From positions 2,209,884 to 2,273,883 of the forward strand of contig NZ_LMUL01000014.1 in assembly GCF_009765965.1 (NCBI RefSeq): a stretch of DNA of 64,000 nt, read 5' to 3'. The translations under genes and the position numbers were made by a program. Source of the stretch: Caulobacter sp. S45. GTDB lineage: Bacteria; Pseudomonadota; Alphaproteobacteria; Caulobacterales; Caulobacteraceae. The notes beneath the pieces are model-generated. The model did not search any database, was not told the DNA's origin, and saw nothing but the letters and a program-made list of their open reading frames with translations. Below are positions 45,987-54,082 of the stretch, piece after piece. Position 1 is the stretch's first letter. Every line of letters begins with the position of its first letter.

Positions 45987-47084
45987 TTAGGCTTTGCGAG
46001 CCCGCAGAGTCTCGACCACGCGCTTGACGTCCTGGGCCCGGTCCTTGGGCAGCACCACCACCGCGCCGCCAGCGGCCACCACGATCACGTCGCGAAGGCC
46101 CACCACGCCCACCTGCACCCCGATGTCGGCCCAGACCATGCAGTCGTCGCTGTCCAGCACCACGGAATGGGCGGGGGTGACGTTGCCGCGCGCATCCTTG
46201 TCGCCCAGCCGCCAGAGTTCGCTCCAGGAGCCGATGTCCGCCCAGCCGGCCGTGCAGGGGGCGACCGCCGCCAGGCGGGTCGGCTCCATCACCGCCACGT
46301 CCACCGATTCGGAGGGTACGGCGGCGAAGGTCGCGTCGGTCAGGCGGATCGTCGTGTCTTCGCGCTCGGCGGCGTCCAGGGCGACCGTCACCGCCGTCAG
46401 GATGTCCGGGCGGTGGGCCTCGAGTTCCGACAGCATCACTTCCGGCGCGAACAGGAAGATGCCGCCATTCCATGAATAGCCGCCCTCCGCCACGTAGGCT
46501 TCGGCGATCGCCCGCGCGGGCTTTTCGGCGAAGCGGACCACTTCGAACACGCCTTCGCAGATCGGCGCTCCGCTCTGGATATAGCCGTAGCCGGTCTCAG
46601 GCGCGGTCGGCGTGATGCCGAAGGTGACGATCCGCGTCGACGCCGCCACGCCGCAGGCCACGGCCGCGCGAAACGCCCGTTCGTCGGCGATCACATGGTC
46701 GGCGGGCAGCAGCACCGCCAGGGCGCCAGGACAGAGCTCCTGCACCAGCTTCGCCGCCATGGCGGCCACGGCGGCGGTGTTGCGCCCGAACGGCTCGAGC
46801 ACCACGGCGAGGGGCTCGACCCCGATCGCCTTCAGATGATCTCGCGCCAGCGCTTCGTGGGCGCGGTTGCAGATGATGATCGGAGGCAGGAAGCTCAGGC
46901 CCATTTCCAGGCCCGACTCCGGCGAGAACCTGAGTGCGGTCGCCTGGATCATGGTCGCGGCGCCGCCCAGGGGGTGGAACTGCTTGGGCCGTGCGTCGGT
47001 GGACAGCGGCCAGAGCCGGGTCCCCGATCCGCCGGACATGATGACCGGAACGATCCGCATCGGCGTCCTCGCGTCTGCCGCCAT
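45987..47084 (-). CDS. manC: Mannose-1-phosphate guanylyltransferase
   Basis: A 365-residue nucleotidyltransferase producing GDP-mannose. The activator loop is [27 protein letters not shown] at the N-terminus, LLPADHVI holds the metal-binding Asp near 135, and [17 protein letters not shown] supplies the EKP motif near 185. It lacks the C-terminal isomerase domain of bifunctional ManC/AlgA, so isomerisation needs a separate enzyme. The ATG at 47084 overlaps the stop of the upstream glycosyltransferase as TGATG, showing translational coupling; GGAG lies upstream. GDP-mannose would supply the linked O-polysaccharide genes. Confidence 0.9.
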   Translation of the reverse strand: MAADARTPMRIVPVIMSGGSGTRLWPLSTDARPKQFHPLGGAATMIQATALRFSPESGLEMGLSFLPPIIICNRAHEALARDHLKAIGVEPLAVVLEPFGRNTAAVAAMAAKLVQELCPGALAVLLPADHVIADERAFRAAVACGVAASTRIVTFGITPTAPETGYGYIQSGAPICEGVFEVVRFAEKPARAIAEAYVAEGGYSWNGGIFLFAPEVMLSELEAHRPDILTAVTVALDAAEREDTTIRLTDATFAAVPSESVDVAVMEPTRLAAVAPCTAGWADIGSWSELWRLGDKDARGNVTPAHSVVLDSDDCMVWADIGVQVGVVGLRDVIVVAAGGAVVVLPKDRAQDVKRVVETLRARKA

Positions 47085-48364
47085 CAAATCCAAGCTCCTG
47101 TTTCATCGTTGCGTCGCCCCGAGTCAGGCGGACGGGGTTGTCCCAGCATGCTCGACACGTGCGACAGCCACTTGCGCCGGTCGAACACTTCCTCCGCCCT
47201 GGCGCGAGCTCGGGCGCCGAGGGCCGACCGTGCGCTCGGATCGGCGATCAGGGTGCGCAGCGCCGCCGCCGCCGCATCCAGGTCCGGATCTGCCCACCAT
47301 CCGCCTGCATAAAGCGCCTGGGGATCTTCGACCGGAATGGGGCGCCAGCCCACGAGCACCGAAGACGCCTCATTCATGAAGTCCATATTGCCGGACCAGG
47401 CGGTGGCGACCACGCATTTTCCGAGCCACATGGCTTCGGCGGGCAACAAGCCGAATCCTTCGGCACGGTGCAAGGATAATAGGATGTCGGCGCTGGCGAT
47501 CAGGCGCGTCATGTCTTCGGTTGAGAGGTCTTCCGAGAGCAACACGATATCGCTACGCGTTTCCGCCTCCTGTTTGAGCGCGTCGAACAGGGCGGGTTCC
47601 TGGCGCGCGCCGGACAGTTTGCAGACCAGCCGCACGCCCGCGCGCGGTTCGGGCATGGCGCGCCGGAACGCTTCGAGACCGCCCCAGGGGTTCTTGCGAG
47701 CGGCGGTGGACTTCAGGTCCAGGCCCATGAGCGTGATGCAGGCGTCCACGGGTAGTCCGAACCGGGCGCGATCGGCCTCCAGGCGTGGAATCATGAAGAT
47801 CGGGTGCGGCACGACATGGATCGGAATGCCGGGAGGCGCAGCCTTGCGCACCGCCTCGGCTGTGAAGTTGGAGGGGCACCAGACCTCGTCCACATAGGCG
47901 AACGCCTTCAGCCAGCTTTGCGGAATGGTCGGCAACTCCCATGCCCAGTAGCCGATGTGCCGGCGTCCCCACAGCGCCTGACCAAGGGTGCGTGGCAAGA
48001 AGCGAACGAGCTCGGTCGGATTGAAGTGGGTCACGACCACGCCGCCCCTGAGCGGGTGGGCGGAGCGTAGGGGATCGCCAAGGTCCGCGGGTGCATGGAG
48101 CGTGGGCCCCACGTCCAGGGTTGCGACCTCGCAGGCGCCGGCGAGCGCCTGGGCGAACAGTCGCGCGCCCTGACCAAGTCCCGTGCTCGAGGAAAATAAG
48201 CCGGCGACCAGGAGGGGAGGGGCCGCCGGCCGTCCTCGGCGCCAGACAACGGCCATCAGCGTCGGTGTGATCGCCGTGAGCGCACGATCCCAGGATAGGT
48301 GGGCGGATCGGCGCCATCTTTCGGGCAGCCCCTGCCACGTTCGCCGCAGGAGGCTCGCCGTCAT
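47084..48364 (-). CDS. GT4 family glycosyltransferase
   Basis: A 426-residue GT-B-fold transferase. STGLGQGARLFAQAL near residue 60 and IGYWAWELPTIPQSWLKAFAYVDEVWCPSNFTAEAVRK near 137 belong to the acceptor domain. LLSLHRAEGFGLLPAEAMWLGKCVVATAWSGNMDFM near 295 is the donor-site EX7E region, with glutamates in RAEGFGLLPAEA. It is translationally coupled to manC, so GDP-mannose or a derived sugar is a plausible donor. Together with the following ABC exporter it appears part of O-antigen or another surface polysaccharide pathway. Confidence 0.88.
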   Translation of the reverse strand: MTASLLRRTWQGLPERWRRSAHLSWDRALTAITPTLMAVVWRRGRPAAPPLLVAGLFSSSTGLGQGARLFAQALAGACEVATLDVGPTLHAPADLGDPLRSAHPLRGGVVVTHFNPTELVRFLPRTLGQALWGRRHIGYWAWELPTIPQSWLKAFAYVDEVWCPSNFTAEAVRKAAPPGIPIHVVPHPIFMIPRLEADRARFGLPVDACITLMGLDLKSTAARKNPWGGLEAFRRAMPEPRAGVRLVCKLSGARQEPALFDALKQEAETRSDIVLLSEDLSTEDMTRLIASADILLSLHRAEGFGLLPAEAMWLGKCVVATAWSGNMDFMNEASSVLVGWRPIPVEDPQALYAGGWWADPDLDAAAAALRTLIADPSARSALGARARARAEEVFDRRKWLSHVSSMLGQPRPPDSGRRNDETGAWI

Positions 48365-48423
48365 GGCGGCGACCTTGGATGGGCGGCTATGGCGTTTGGG
48401 CGTGGCGTCGGAATCTGCGGGCC

Positions 48424-48684
48424 TTACTGCGGCGTTGCGGGTAGGGGTGCGGGGTGAGGCTGTATACCGGCTGGGGCGGCAGGTACGCCGCTCATGGCGT
48501 TGGCTGGGGCGGCGTTCGGTGCGGCGGGGACGCTGTTGGCGGGTTTGGCGGGCTTATGGGCGACGACGCGCCAGGCGAGGGCGCCGAGGATGACGACCAC
48601 GACGATGGCGATGATGATCCACAACTCGGCGCGAGTGCGCTCGGCCTCGGGGTCGTGGATCCTGGAATAGTCCTTGGGGGCCAT
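48424..48684 (-). CDS. Small single-span membrane protein
   Basis: An 86-residue protein with a charged N-terminus (MAPKDYSRIHDPEAERTRAE), one membrane helix at about 21-42 (LWIIIAIVVVVILGALAWRVVA) and a periplasmic Pro/Ala-rich tail. A GAGAGG ribosome site precedes the ATG. It starts 9 bases after the Wzt-like ATPase stop and ends 59 bases before the glycosyltransferase start, so it belongs to the same leftward unit. No family recognised; it could be an accessory of the polysaccharide exporter. Confidence 0.7.
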   Translation of the reverse strand: MAPKDYSRIHDPEAERTRAELWIIIAIVVVVILGALAWRVVAHKPAKPANSVPAAPNAAPANAMSGVPAAPAGIQPHPAPLPATPQ

Positions 48685-48693
48685 GATCGCCTC

Positions 48694-49455
48694 TCAGGCC
48701 TCCGCCATCTTCAGGCCGCCGCCGCCGGCGACCCAGCCTTCGGTGGGACCGAAATAGGTGATGCGCCCGCTGTCCATCACGCACACCTTGTTGCAGACCT
48801 GCTGGGCGAGGGCGAAGTTGTGGGTGCCCATGACCACGATCTTGGCCCGGTCGACAAAGCCCTGCATCCGCTCCATCGCCTTGGTTATGAAGTCGGCGTC
48901 GCCGGCCGCCAGCCACTCGTCGAGCACCAGCACGTCGGCGTCGAACTCGGTGGCGCAGGCGAACATCAGCCGCGCCATCATGCCCTGGGAGTAGGTCTTC
49001 ATCGGCAGGCGCACGAAGTCGCCCAGGCCGGAGAACTCCACGATCGCGCCCATGCGCGCGTCGATGGCCTTGGCGGGGATCATGCGCATGGCCCCCATCT
49101 TGCGGATATTCTGCAGGCCGGTGGCGTCCATATCCAGACCCGCGCCGAGCGCGATCATGCTGGTCATCTCGCCTTGGACGTCCACCCGGCCCCGGGCGGG
49201 CAGGTAGATGCCGGCGATGACCTTGAGCAGGGTGGTCTTGCCCGAGCCGTTATGGCCGATCAGGGCCAGACGATCGCCTTCCTCGAGGTTGAAACTGACG
49301 TTTTCCAGAGCGCGCACGACGGTGATGTCGCCCTGGTCCTTATAGAGCTTGCCGCCGACGGCCATGTTGAACACGGCGTTGCGCAGCGACTGGGCGCGCA
49401 CGCTGTAGACGTAATAGTCCAGGGTGACGCCGTCGAGGCGGACCGAACAGCTCAT
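48694..49455 (-). CDS. Polysaccharide ABC transporter ATP-binding protein (Wzt/KpsT-like)
   Basis: A 253-residue ATPase. Walker A is ALIGHNGSGKTTLLKVIAG near residue 66, the signature is TYSQGMMARLMFACATE near 153, Walker B is DVLVLDEWLAAGDADF, and the H-loop is VVMGTHNF. The YSQGM form of the signature and the N-terminal VRLDGVTLDYYVYSVRAQSLRNA extension are typical of exporters of O-antigen and capsule. It lacks the C-terminal carbohydrate-binding domain of Wzt from strains such as E. coli O9a, which suggests chain length is not sensed by this protein. It is 9 bases downstream of the permease gene. Confidence 0.92.
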   Translation of the reverse strand: MSCSVRLDGVTLDYYVYSVRAQSLRNAVFNMAVGGKLYKDQGDITVVRALENVSFNLEEGDRLALIGHNGSGKTTLLKVIAGIYLPARGRVDVQGEMTSMIALGAGLDMDATGLQNIRKMGAMRMIPAKAIDARMGAIVEFSGLGDFVRLPMKTYSQGMMARLMFACATEFDADVLVLDEWLAAGDADFITKAMERMQGFVDRAKIVVMGTHNFALAQQVCNKVCVMDSGRITYFGPTEGWVAGGGGLKMAEA

Positions 49456-49464
49456 GATCGCTCC

Positions 49465-50253
49465 CTACAGCCAGAACACGACGCGCTTGCGGAACAGCGC
49501 AAGCATGACGATGACGATCGCGAACTGGGCGAACAGGGTGGCGAAGCCCCACTCCCAGCTCAGCAGCGCAGGCGCGTGGCCGAGCAGGGGCTGGCGGACC
49601 AGTTCGAGCAGGTGGGCGAGGGGGCTGTATTGCGCCACCAACCGCAGGGGCCTCGCTGCGGTGGCCGGGGCCCAGAAGATCGGAGTCAGGAAGAACAATA
49701 TCTGGGTGAGGAACAGCACCGTCTGGTTGATGTCGCGGAAGCGGGTGGAGGGGATGGCGACGATCAGGCTCATCAAGGTCATGTTGGCCAGCACCAGGGG
49801 CAGGCTGAGCAGGATGTGCCAGGTGGGCAGGGCGCCCAGGCGCAGCAGCGCCAGGACCACCCAGAAGGCGATCAACTGGGCCAGGAAGTTGATGAAGGCC
49901 CGGTGCATCATCAGCAGAACGTGGAAGGTCAGCGGCAGCTTCATCGTCTGCATAAGGCCGGCTGAGGCGAGGAAGACGCCCGAAGCCTCGCCGAGCACGC
50001 CGCCGATCAAGTTCCAGGCGAGGATGCCGCCGATGATGGTGGGGAAGTTGGTGCGGTAGTCGACGCCCGACAAAGCGCCGAAGACGAAGGCGAGCGCGAA
50101 GGAGATCGCCAGCAGGTTGGCGGTCAGCCAGAAAGGGCCCAGGATGGTGCGGCGGAAGCGGGCGACGGTCTGTTCCCAGCCCAGGCGGGACCACAGCGGC
50201 GTCAGCCGGAACCCGTCGATGATGTCGCGAACGGCGCCTTCGACAGCGTCCAT
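49465..50253 (-). CDS. Polysaccharide ABC transporter permease (Wzm/KpsM-like)
   Basis: A 262-residue ABC-2-type permease with six predicted membrane helices. WEQTVARFRRTILGPFWLTANLLAISFALAFVFGAL near the N-terminus is the amphipathic interface helix plus first span seen in Wzm/TagG/KpsM, and the RFRDI loop near 175 is typical. With the Wzt-like ATPase it would export lipid-linked polysaccharide to the periplasm. It is the first gene of the leftward unit that continues through the ATPase, a small membrane protein, the GT4 enzyme and manC. The 292 bases upstream contain its promoter and no gene I can support. Confidence 0.92.
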   Translation of the reverse strand: MDAVEGAVRDIIDGFRLTPLWSRLGWEQTVARFRRTILGPFWLTANLLAISFALAFVFGALSGVDYRTNFPTIIGGILAWNLIGGVLGEASGVFLASAGLMQTMKLPLTFHVLLMMHRAFINFLAQLIAFWVVLALLRLGALPTWHILLSLPLVLANMTLMSLIVAIPSTRFRDINQTVLFLTQILFFLTPIFWAPATAARPLRLVAQYSPLAHLLELVRQPLLGHAPALLSWEWGFATLFAQFAIVIVMLALFRKRVVFWL

Positions 50254-50545
50254 CTAGTTCCAATCCAAGTGTGCTGATCCAGCCGGGCTGCGTGGCCGGC
50301 CGTCTGTCCAGGTGTCAAAAGGCGATTTTGGGGCGGCCCAGCTGTGCAAACGCCCTCAATGTTTCAGTTTGGAATATCCTTGCGAACCGATTGGCGACGA
50401 GCGCTGGTGAAGCGCTCCTGCCGCCGCTGATGTTCCCGGCGGAGCTAACAGATCGACCCCGACGAAACAAGACACGGCTTCCACGCGATCCTCCGGCACC
50501 CCACTCTACGACGAGTTGCGTCGCATCGAACGCGAACTGCTTGAT

Positions 50546-51256
50546 CTAGCGCGGATAGGCGCTCGGCGCGTCGCCAACCAGCTTCTCCCCGCACATTTCC
50601 GCCGTACGGGCGTCGCGCGCGCCAATCGCCGCGGCCAGGGTGCGGTGAAGCTCGATGTCGGCGAGCTGCTCCGCCGGGCTCTGTTTCTCCATGGCGTAGA
50701 TCCAGAACCGGGTGGCGATATTCTGCAGCGACACGACGAAGCGAGCCAGCATGGGGTTATGCGTCGCCGCCGCCACCGCCTTGTGGAAGCGGCGATCCAT
50801 TTCCAGCAGGGCGCGGAAGTCGCCGGCCTCCACCGCCGCTTCGGCCCCCACGAAGGCGGACTCGATGGCGAGCAGGTCGCTTGCCGTGGCGTTTTGCGCC
50901 GCCAGGGCGGCGGTGCGCGCCTCCAGCATGTGGCGGACCTGGAAGGCGTTCTCGATCTCGCGGATGTCCAGGGGGGCGACGACCGTCCCCACCCGTGGTC
51001 GGCGCAGCACCAGGCCCTCCAGCGCCAGCCGGCCTAAGGCGTCGCGCACGCCGGAGACGCCCGCAACGTATTTCGCGGCCAGGGCCCGCTCGTCCAGGAC
51101 CCCGAGGGGGCGAAGCTCGCCCAGGATGATGTCCAGCAGGAGCTGTTCGTAGACGCGCGCCTTCTGAAGTCCAGGCGACCAATCGCCATCCGCGGAGACG
51201 CTGGCGTCGGGGCCTTTCATTCGGCTGGCGACTTGCGGGGCGACGGACGTGTTCAT
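50546..51256 (-). CDS. GntR family regulator, FCD subclass
   Basis: A 236-residue regulator. The winged helix-turn-helix is near residues 33-100 (ARVYEQLLLDIILGELRPLGVLDERALAAKYVAGVSGVRDALGRLALEGLVLRRPRVGTVVAPL), and the all-helical FCD effector domain follows, with metal/ligand residues in MDRRFHKAVAAATHNPML and IELHRTLAAAIGARD. FCD regulators mostly sense small organic acids. The gene is divergent from a TonB-dependent receptor with 76 bases between starts, so it probably controls the receptor and itself. The ATG at 51256 has no clear ribosome site. Confidence 0.9.
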   Translation of the reverse strand: MNTSVAPQVASRMKGPDASVSADGDWSPGLQKARVYEQLLLDIILGELRPLGVLDERALAAKYVAGVSGVRDALGRLALEGLVLRRPRVGTVVAPLDIREIENAFQVRHMLEARTAALAAQNATASDLLAIESAFVGAEAAVEAGDFRALLEMDRRFHKAVAAATHNPMLARFVVSLQNIATRFWIYAMEKQSPAEQLADIELHRTLAAAIGARDARTAEMCGEKLVGDAPSAYPR

Positions 51257-51266
51257 GGTGCGTGAA

Positions 51267-51275
51267 ATGTTACAT
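51267..51275. promoter_or_regulatory. Dyad ATGT-T-ACAT, candidate GntR operator
   Basis: A perfect short palindrome in the 76-base divergent region, 11 bases from the GntR start and 58 bases from the receptor start. Its TGTnACA core resembles operators of the FadR/GntR group, so autoregulation is plausible. Confidence 0.4.
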
Positions 51276-51332
51276 CCGCATGTCTTTGCAATAGGTTGTC
51301 GCCCGTTCGTCCGTGACTGTAAAGCCGACGCC

Positions 51333-53741
51333 ATGGGGACACCTAAACTGATCTACGTCGCCTTGGCCTTCGTCGCGCCTGGATTGGCGGAGGCGCAGAC
51401 TACGGATGCGCCGGGCGCCACGACCGTGCAGGCGGTGGTGGTCGTCGCCGACAAGGCGGGCCTGCTCTCCCGCAAGGCCGGCAATGTGGTGCTGGGGATC
51501 GACAAGCCGCTGAGCGAAACGCCCCGCTCCGCCACCACCATCAGCGACACCACCCTGCAGCGCTACGGCGCCCAGACGGTGAACGACCTGGTGGCGCTGT
51601 CGCCGGGCGCCTTCACCGCCAGCTATTACGGCGTGGCGGGCGCGCTGAACCTGCGCGGCACGCTGGCGGAGACCTATTTCCGCGGCTTCAAGCTGATCGA
51701 GGACCGGGGCACCTACACCACGCCGATCGGCGATGCGGCTCAGATCGATATCGTGCGCGGGCCGCCCAGCCCCATCTATGGCGCCGGCAAGGTGGGCGGC
51801 TTCCTGAACATCACGCCCAAGACCGCCGCCGATCAGGCGGGTTCGCTGGACCAGCCCACCGGCGAGGTGTCCGCCACGCTGGGCAGCTACCAGCTCAAGG
51901 ACTTCACCGCCCAGGTCGCAGCCCCGCTGAAGCTCGGGACTCTCGACGGCGGGGTCTACGGCTACGGCGACTATTACGACGCCCACAGCTACTATCGCGG
52001 CATCTATCCCAGCCACCAGAACGTCGAGCTGGCGGCCAACCTGAACCTGCCGGACGGCTGGCGGTTCGAGGTTGGCGGGATGTATCTGCACGAGGAAGGC
52101 AATATCCAGACGCCGGGCTGGAACCGCCTGACCCAGGACCTGATCGACAACGGGACCTACATCACCGGCCACAACACCACCCTGGTGGACTCCAACCACG
52201 ACGGCCGTCTGGAGCCGGGCGAGGTCGGGCCGGGACCCGCCAGCTCCTATCCGTTCGGGACGTCGATCCTGCAGTTCGTCGGCGGGGCCGCAAAGCCCAC
52301 GGCCGATCCGCGCTTCGTGCTCGACACCGGCTTGGGGACGACCCAGCTCAGCCCGCGCGACGTGTTCGTCAGCTCAGCCGACTTCTCCCACACCGACACC
52401 CATGTCTACTACGCCGACCTGGACAAGACCTTCTCCAAGGACAGCGACCTGAAATTCCAGTTGTTCTACAACGACTTGGATAACAAGCGCTTCGTCAGCT
52501 ACGGCTTTCCGGCCTGGTATCGGACCTATGTCGCCGAGGCGCGCGTCCCCTACCATTTCAAGCTGTCCACGGCGGACGGCGGCCTGAGCGCCGACACGGT
52601 GCTGGGGGTCGACTACCGCTACACCCAGGCCCACCGGATGGAGAGCTTCGACTCCGGCCTGATCGCGGTGGACCGGCGCGACCTGTCGGTCGGCGCCACG
52701 CCGACGGACATCTTCGACAGCCCGTTCGACAATTCGCCGGGCGGGATCGGCTGGGAAATCGACAACCGCACGCGCGAGCGCGACGCGGGCGGCTTCGTCA
52801 CCACCGACATCGCCGTGGCGCACCGGCTCGACCTGATCCTGGGCGGCCGCTACGACTTCTTCAACGTAGAGGGCCGCGACACCGGCATCTTCTCGTTCGA
52901 GCCCGCCGGCACGCTGCGCGCCGGCCAGGGCAAGGGCACCTGGTCGGCCAGCGTGACCTACAAGCTGCCGCTGGGGCTGATCCCATACGTCACCTATTCC
53001 GAAGACGCGGCGTTGGAGGTCAACCAGGCCAGCGACATCCCGACCTCGGCTATCGCCAGCGGCGGCTGGCTGTCCAAGTCCGACCTGCGCGAGGCGGGCG
53101 TCAAGTTCAGCGAACTCAAGGGCGCCCTGGTCGGATCGGTCGACGTCTACCGCCAGACCCGCTCCCAGTTCGCCGGCCTGAATTCCGCGGTGCAGGGCAC
53201 GGTCGGCAAGGGGGTGGAGTCCGAGGTCCGCTGGTTGGCCACCTCCAACCTCAGCTTCACCTTCGCCGGCGACATCCAGCATACCGAGGTCAAAGGACCG
53301 GACGGCAGCCAAGTGCTGATCCCGCCCTCGGCGGTCGGCGTGCCGGACATCGACGGGTTCGGCGGGTCGTACTTCGCCACCATCTCGAGCCTGCCGGGGC
53401 GCGCGGGGAACTACGCCTACACCCTGATCCCGCACGGCACCTTCAGCCTGTACGCCAACTACATCACCGACCCGGCGGAGTGGGGACGCGCGGGCGCCAC
53501 CATCGGCGCGACCCACCAATCGCAGACCTCGGGCGTCATCGAGGGGGCGGTGGTCTATCCGGCCTACTTCGTGGCCAACGGGTCGATGTTCTACCGCAAG
53601 GGACCCTGGGAGACGGACCTGAACGTCGACAACCTGTTCGACAAGACCTACTTCACCCCCGACGCCGATATCCTCTCGGAAGTGGCCGCGCTCCCTTCGG
53701 TGGGACGGACATGGCGGCTGACGGTGAAGCGGAGCTTCTAA
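51333..53741 (+). CDS. TonB-dependent receptor
   Basis: An 802-residue outer-membrane receptor. The signal peptide is MGTPKLIYVALAFVAPGLAEAQ. A TonB-box-like segment VQAVVVVADKAG follows, and the plug contains ETPRSATTISDTTLQRYGAQTVNDLVALSPGAF, then VRGPPSPIYGAGKVGGFLNITPKT near 150. The barrel ends RTWRLTVKRSF with the C-terminal Phe. I chose the ATG at 51333 because the signal peptide starts there. The divergent FCD-type GntR gene suggests a role in uptake of an organic ligand instead of, or besides, iron chelates. The stop overlaps that of the convergent gene at 53738. Confidence 0.92.
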   Translation: MGTPKLIYVALAFVAPGLAEAQTTDAPGATTVQAVVVVADKAGLLSRKAGNVVLGIDKPLSETPRSATTISDTTLQRYGAQTVNDLVALSPGAFTASYYGVAGALNLRGTLAETYFRGFKLIEDRGTYTTPIGDAAQIDIVRGPPSPIYGAGKVGGFLNITPKTAADQAGSLDQPTGEVSATLGSYQLKDFTAQVAAPLKLGTLDGGVYGYGDYYDAHSYYRGIYPSHQNVELAANLNLPDGWRFEVGGMYLHEEGNIQTPGWNRLTQDLIDNGTYITGHNTTLVDSNHDGRLEPGEVGPGPASSYPFGTSILQFVGGAAKPTADPRFVLDTGLGTTQLSPRDVFVSSADFSHTDTHVYYADLDKTFSKDSDLKFQLFYNDLDNKRFVSYGFPAWYRTYVAEARVPYHFKLSTADGGLSADTVLGVDYRYTQAHRMESFDSGLIAVDRRDLSVGATPTDIFDSPFDNSPGGIGWEIDNRTRERDAGGFVTTDIAVAHRLDLILGGRYDFFNVEGRDTGIFSFEPAGTLRAGQGKGTWSASVTYKLPLGLIPYVTYSEDAALEVNQASDIPTSAIASGGWLSKSDLREAGVKFSELKGALVGSVDVYRQTRSQFAGLNSAVQGTVGKGVESEVRWLATSNLSFTFAGDIQHTEVKGPDGSQVLIPPSAVGVPDIDGFGGSYFATISSLPGRAGNYAYTLIPHGTFSLYANYITDPAEWGRAGATIGATHQSQTSGVIEGAVVYPAYFVANGSMFYRKGPWETDLNVDNLFDKTYFTPDADILSEVAALPSVGRTWRLTVKRSF

Positions 53742-54082
53742 ACCTCCAGGCCAGGTAGCGCCGACTGCAGATCCACGAACCAGCCTCGCGCCTTGTCCAG
53801 CTCGGCCCAGGGGACCGCGCCTAGGGGGAAGTGGCCGGCGATCACCATGGCGATGACGGCGCTGAGCTTGGACAGCCGGTCGCGGTCGCCCTGCGCCGGG
53901 TGTTCGCGTTGCGCCTGGATCAGCGCCTCGCGGTAGGCGCTCAGGGCTTTGGTGGCGGCGGTGAAGGCGTTGCCGTCGTTGTGCGGCCGCCCAGCCAGGG
54001 CCGCGTCCATCCGCGCCAGGGCGTCGGCATGCAGACCGGCCAGCGCATCGGCGGCCGATACATGGGTGTCCGCCGCGCTCAT
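53738..54082 (-). CDS. Uncharacterised protein coupled to formate dehydrogenase
   Basis: A 114-residue, mostly helical, soluble protein (MSAADTHVSAADALAGLHADALARMDAAL at the start, AVIAMVIAGHFPLGAVPWAELDKARGWFVDLQ near the end). Its ATG overlaps the stop of the formate dehydrogenase alpha gene as ATGA, so it is translated with it and probably acts with it. No family recognised, no cysteines; a cofactor chaperone or assembly factor is possible but unproven. Its stop codon overlaps, on the other strand, the stop of the TonB receptor. Confidence 0.75.
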   Translation of the reverse strand: MSAADTHVSAADALAGLHADALARMDAALAGRPHNDGNAFTAATKALSAYREALIQAQREHPAQGDRDRLSKLSAVIAMVIAGHFPLGAVPWAELDKARGWFVDLQSALPGLEV

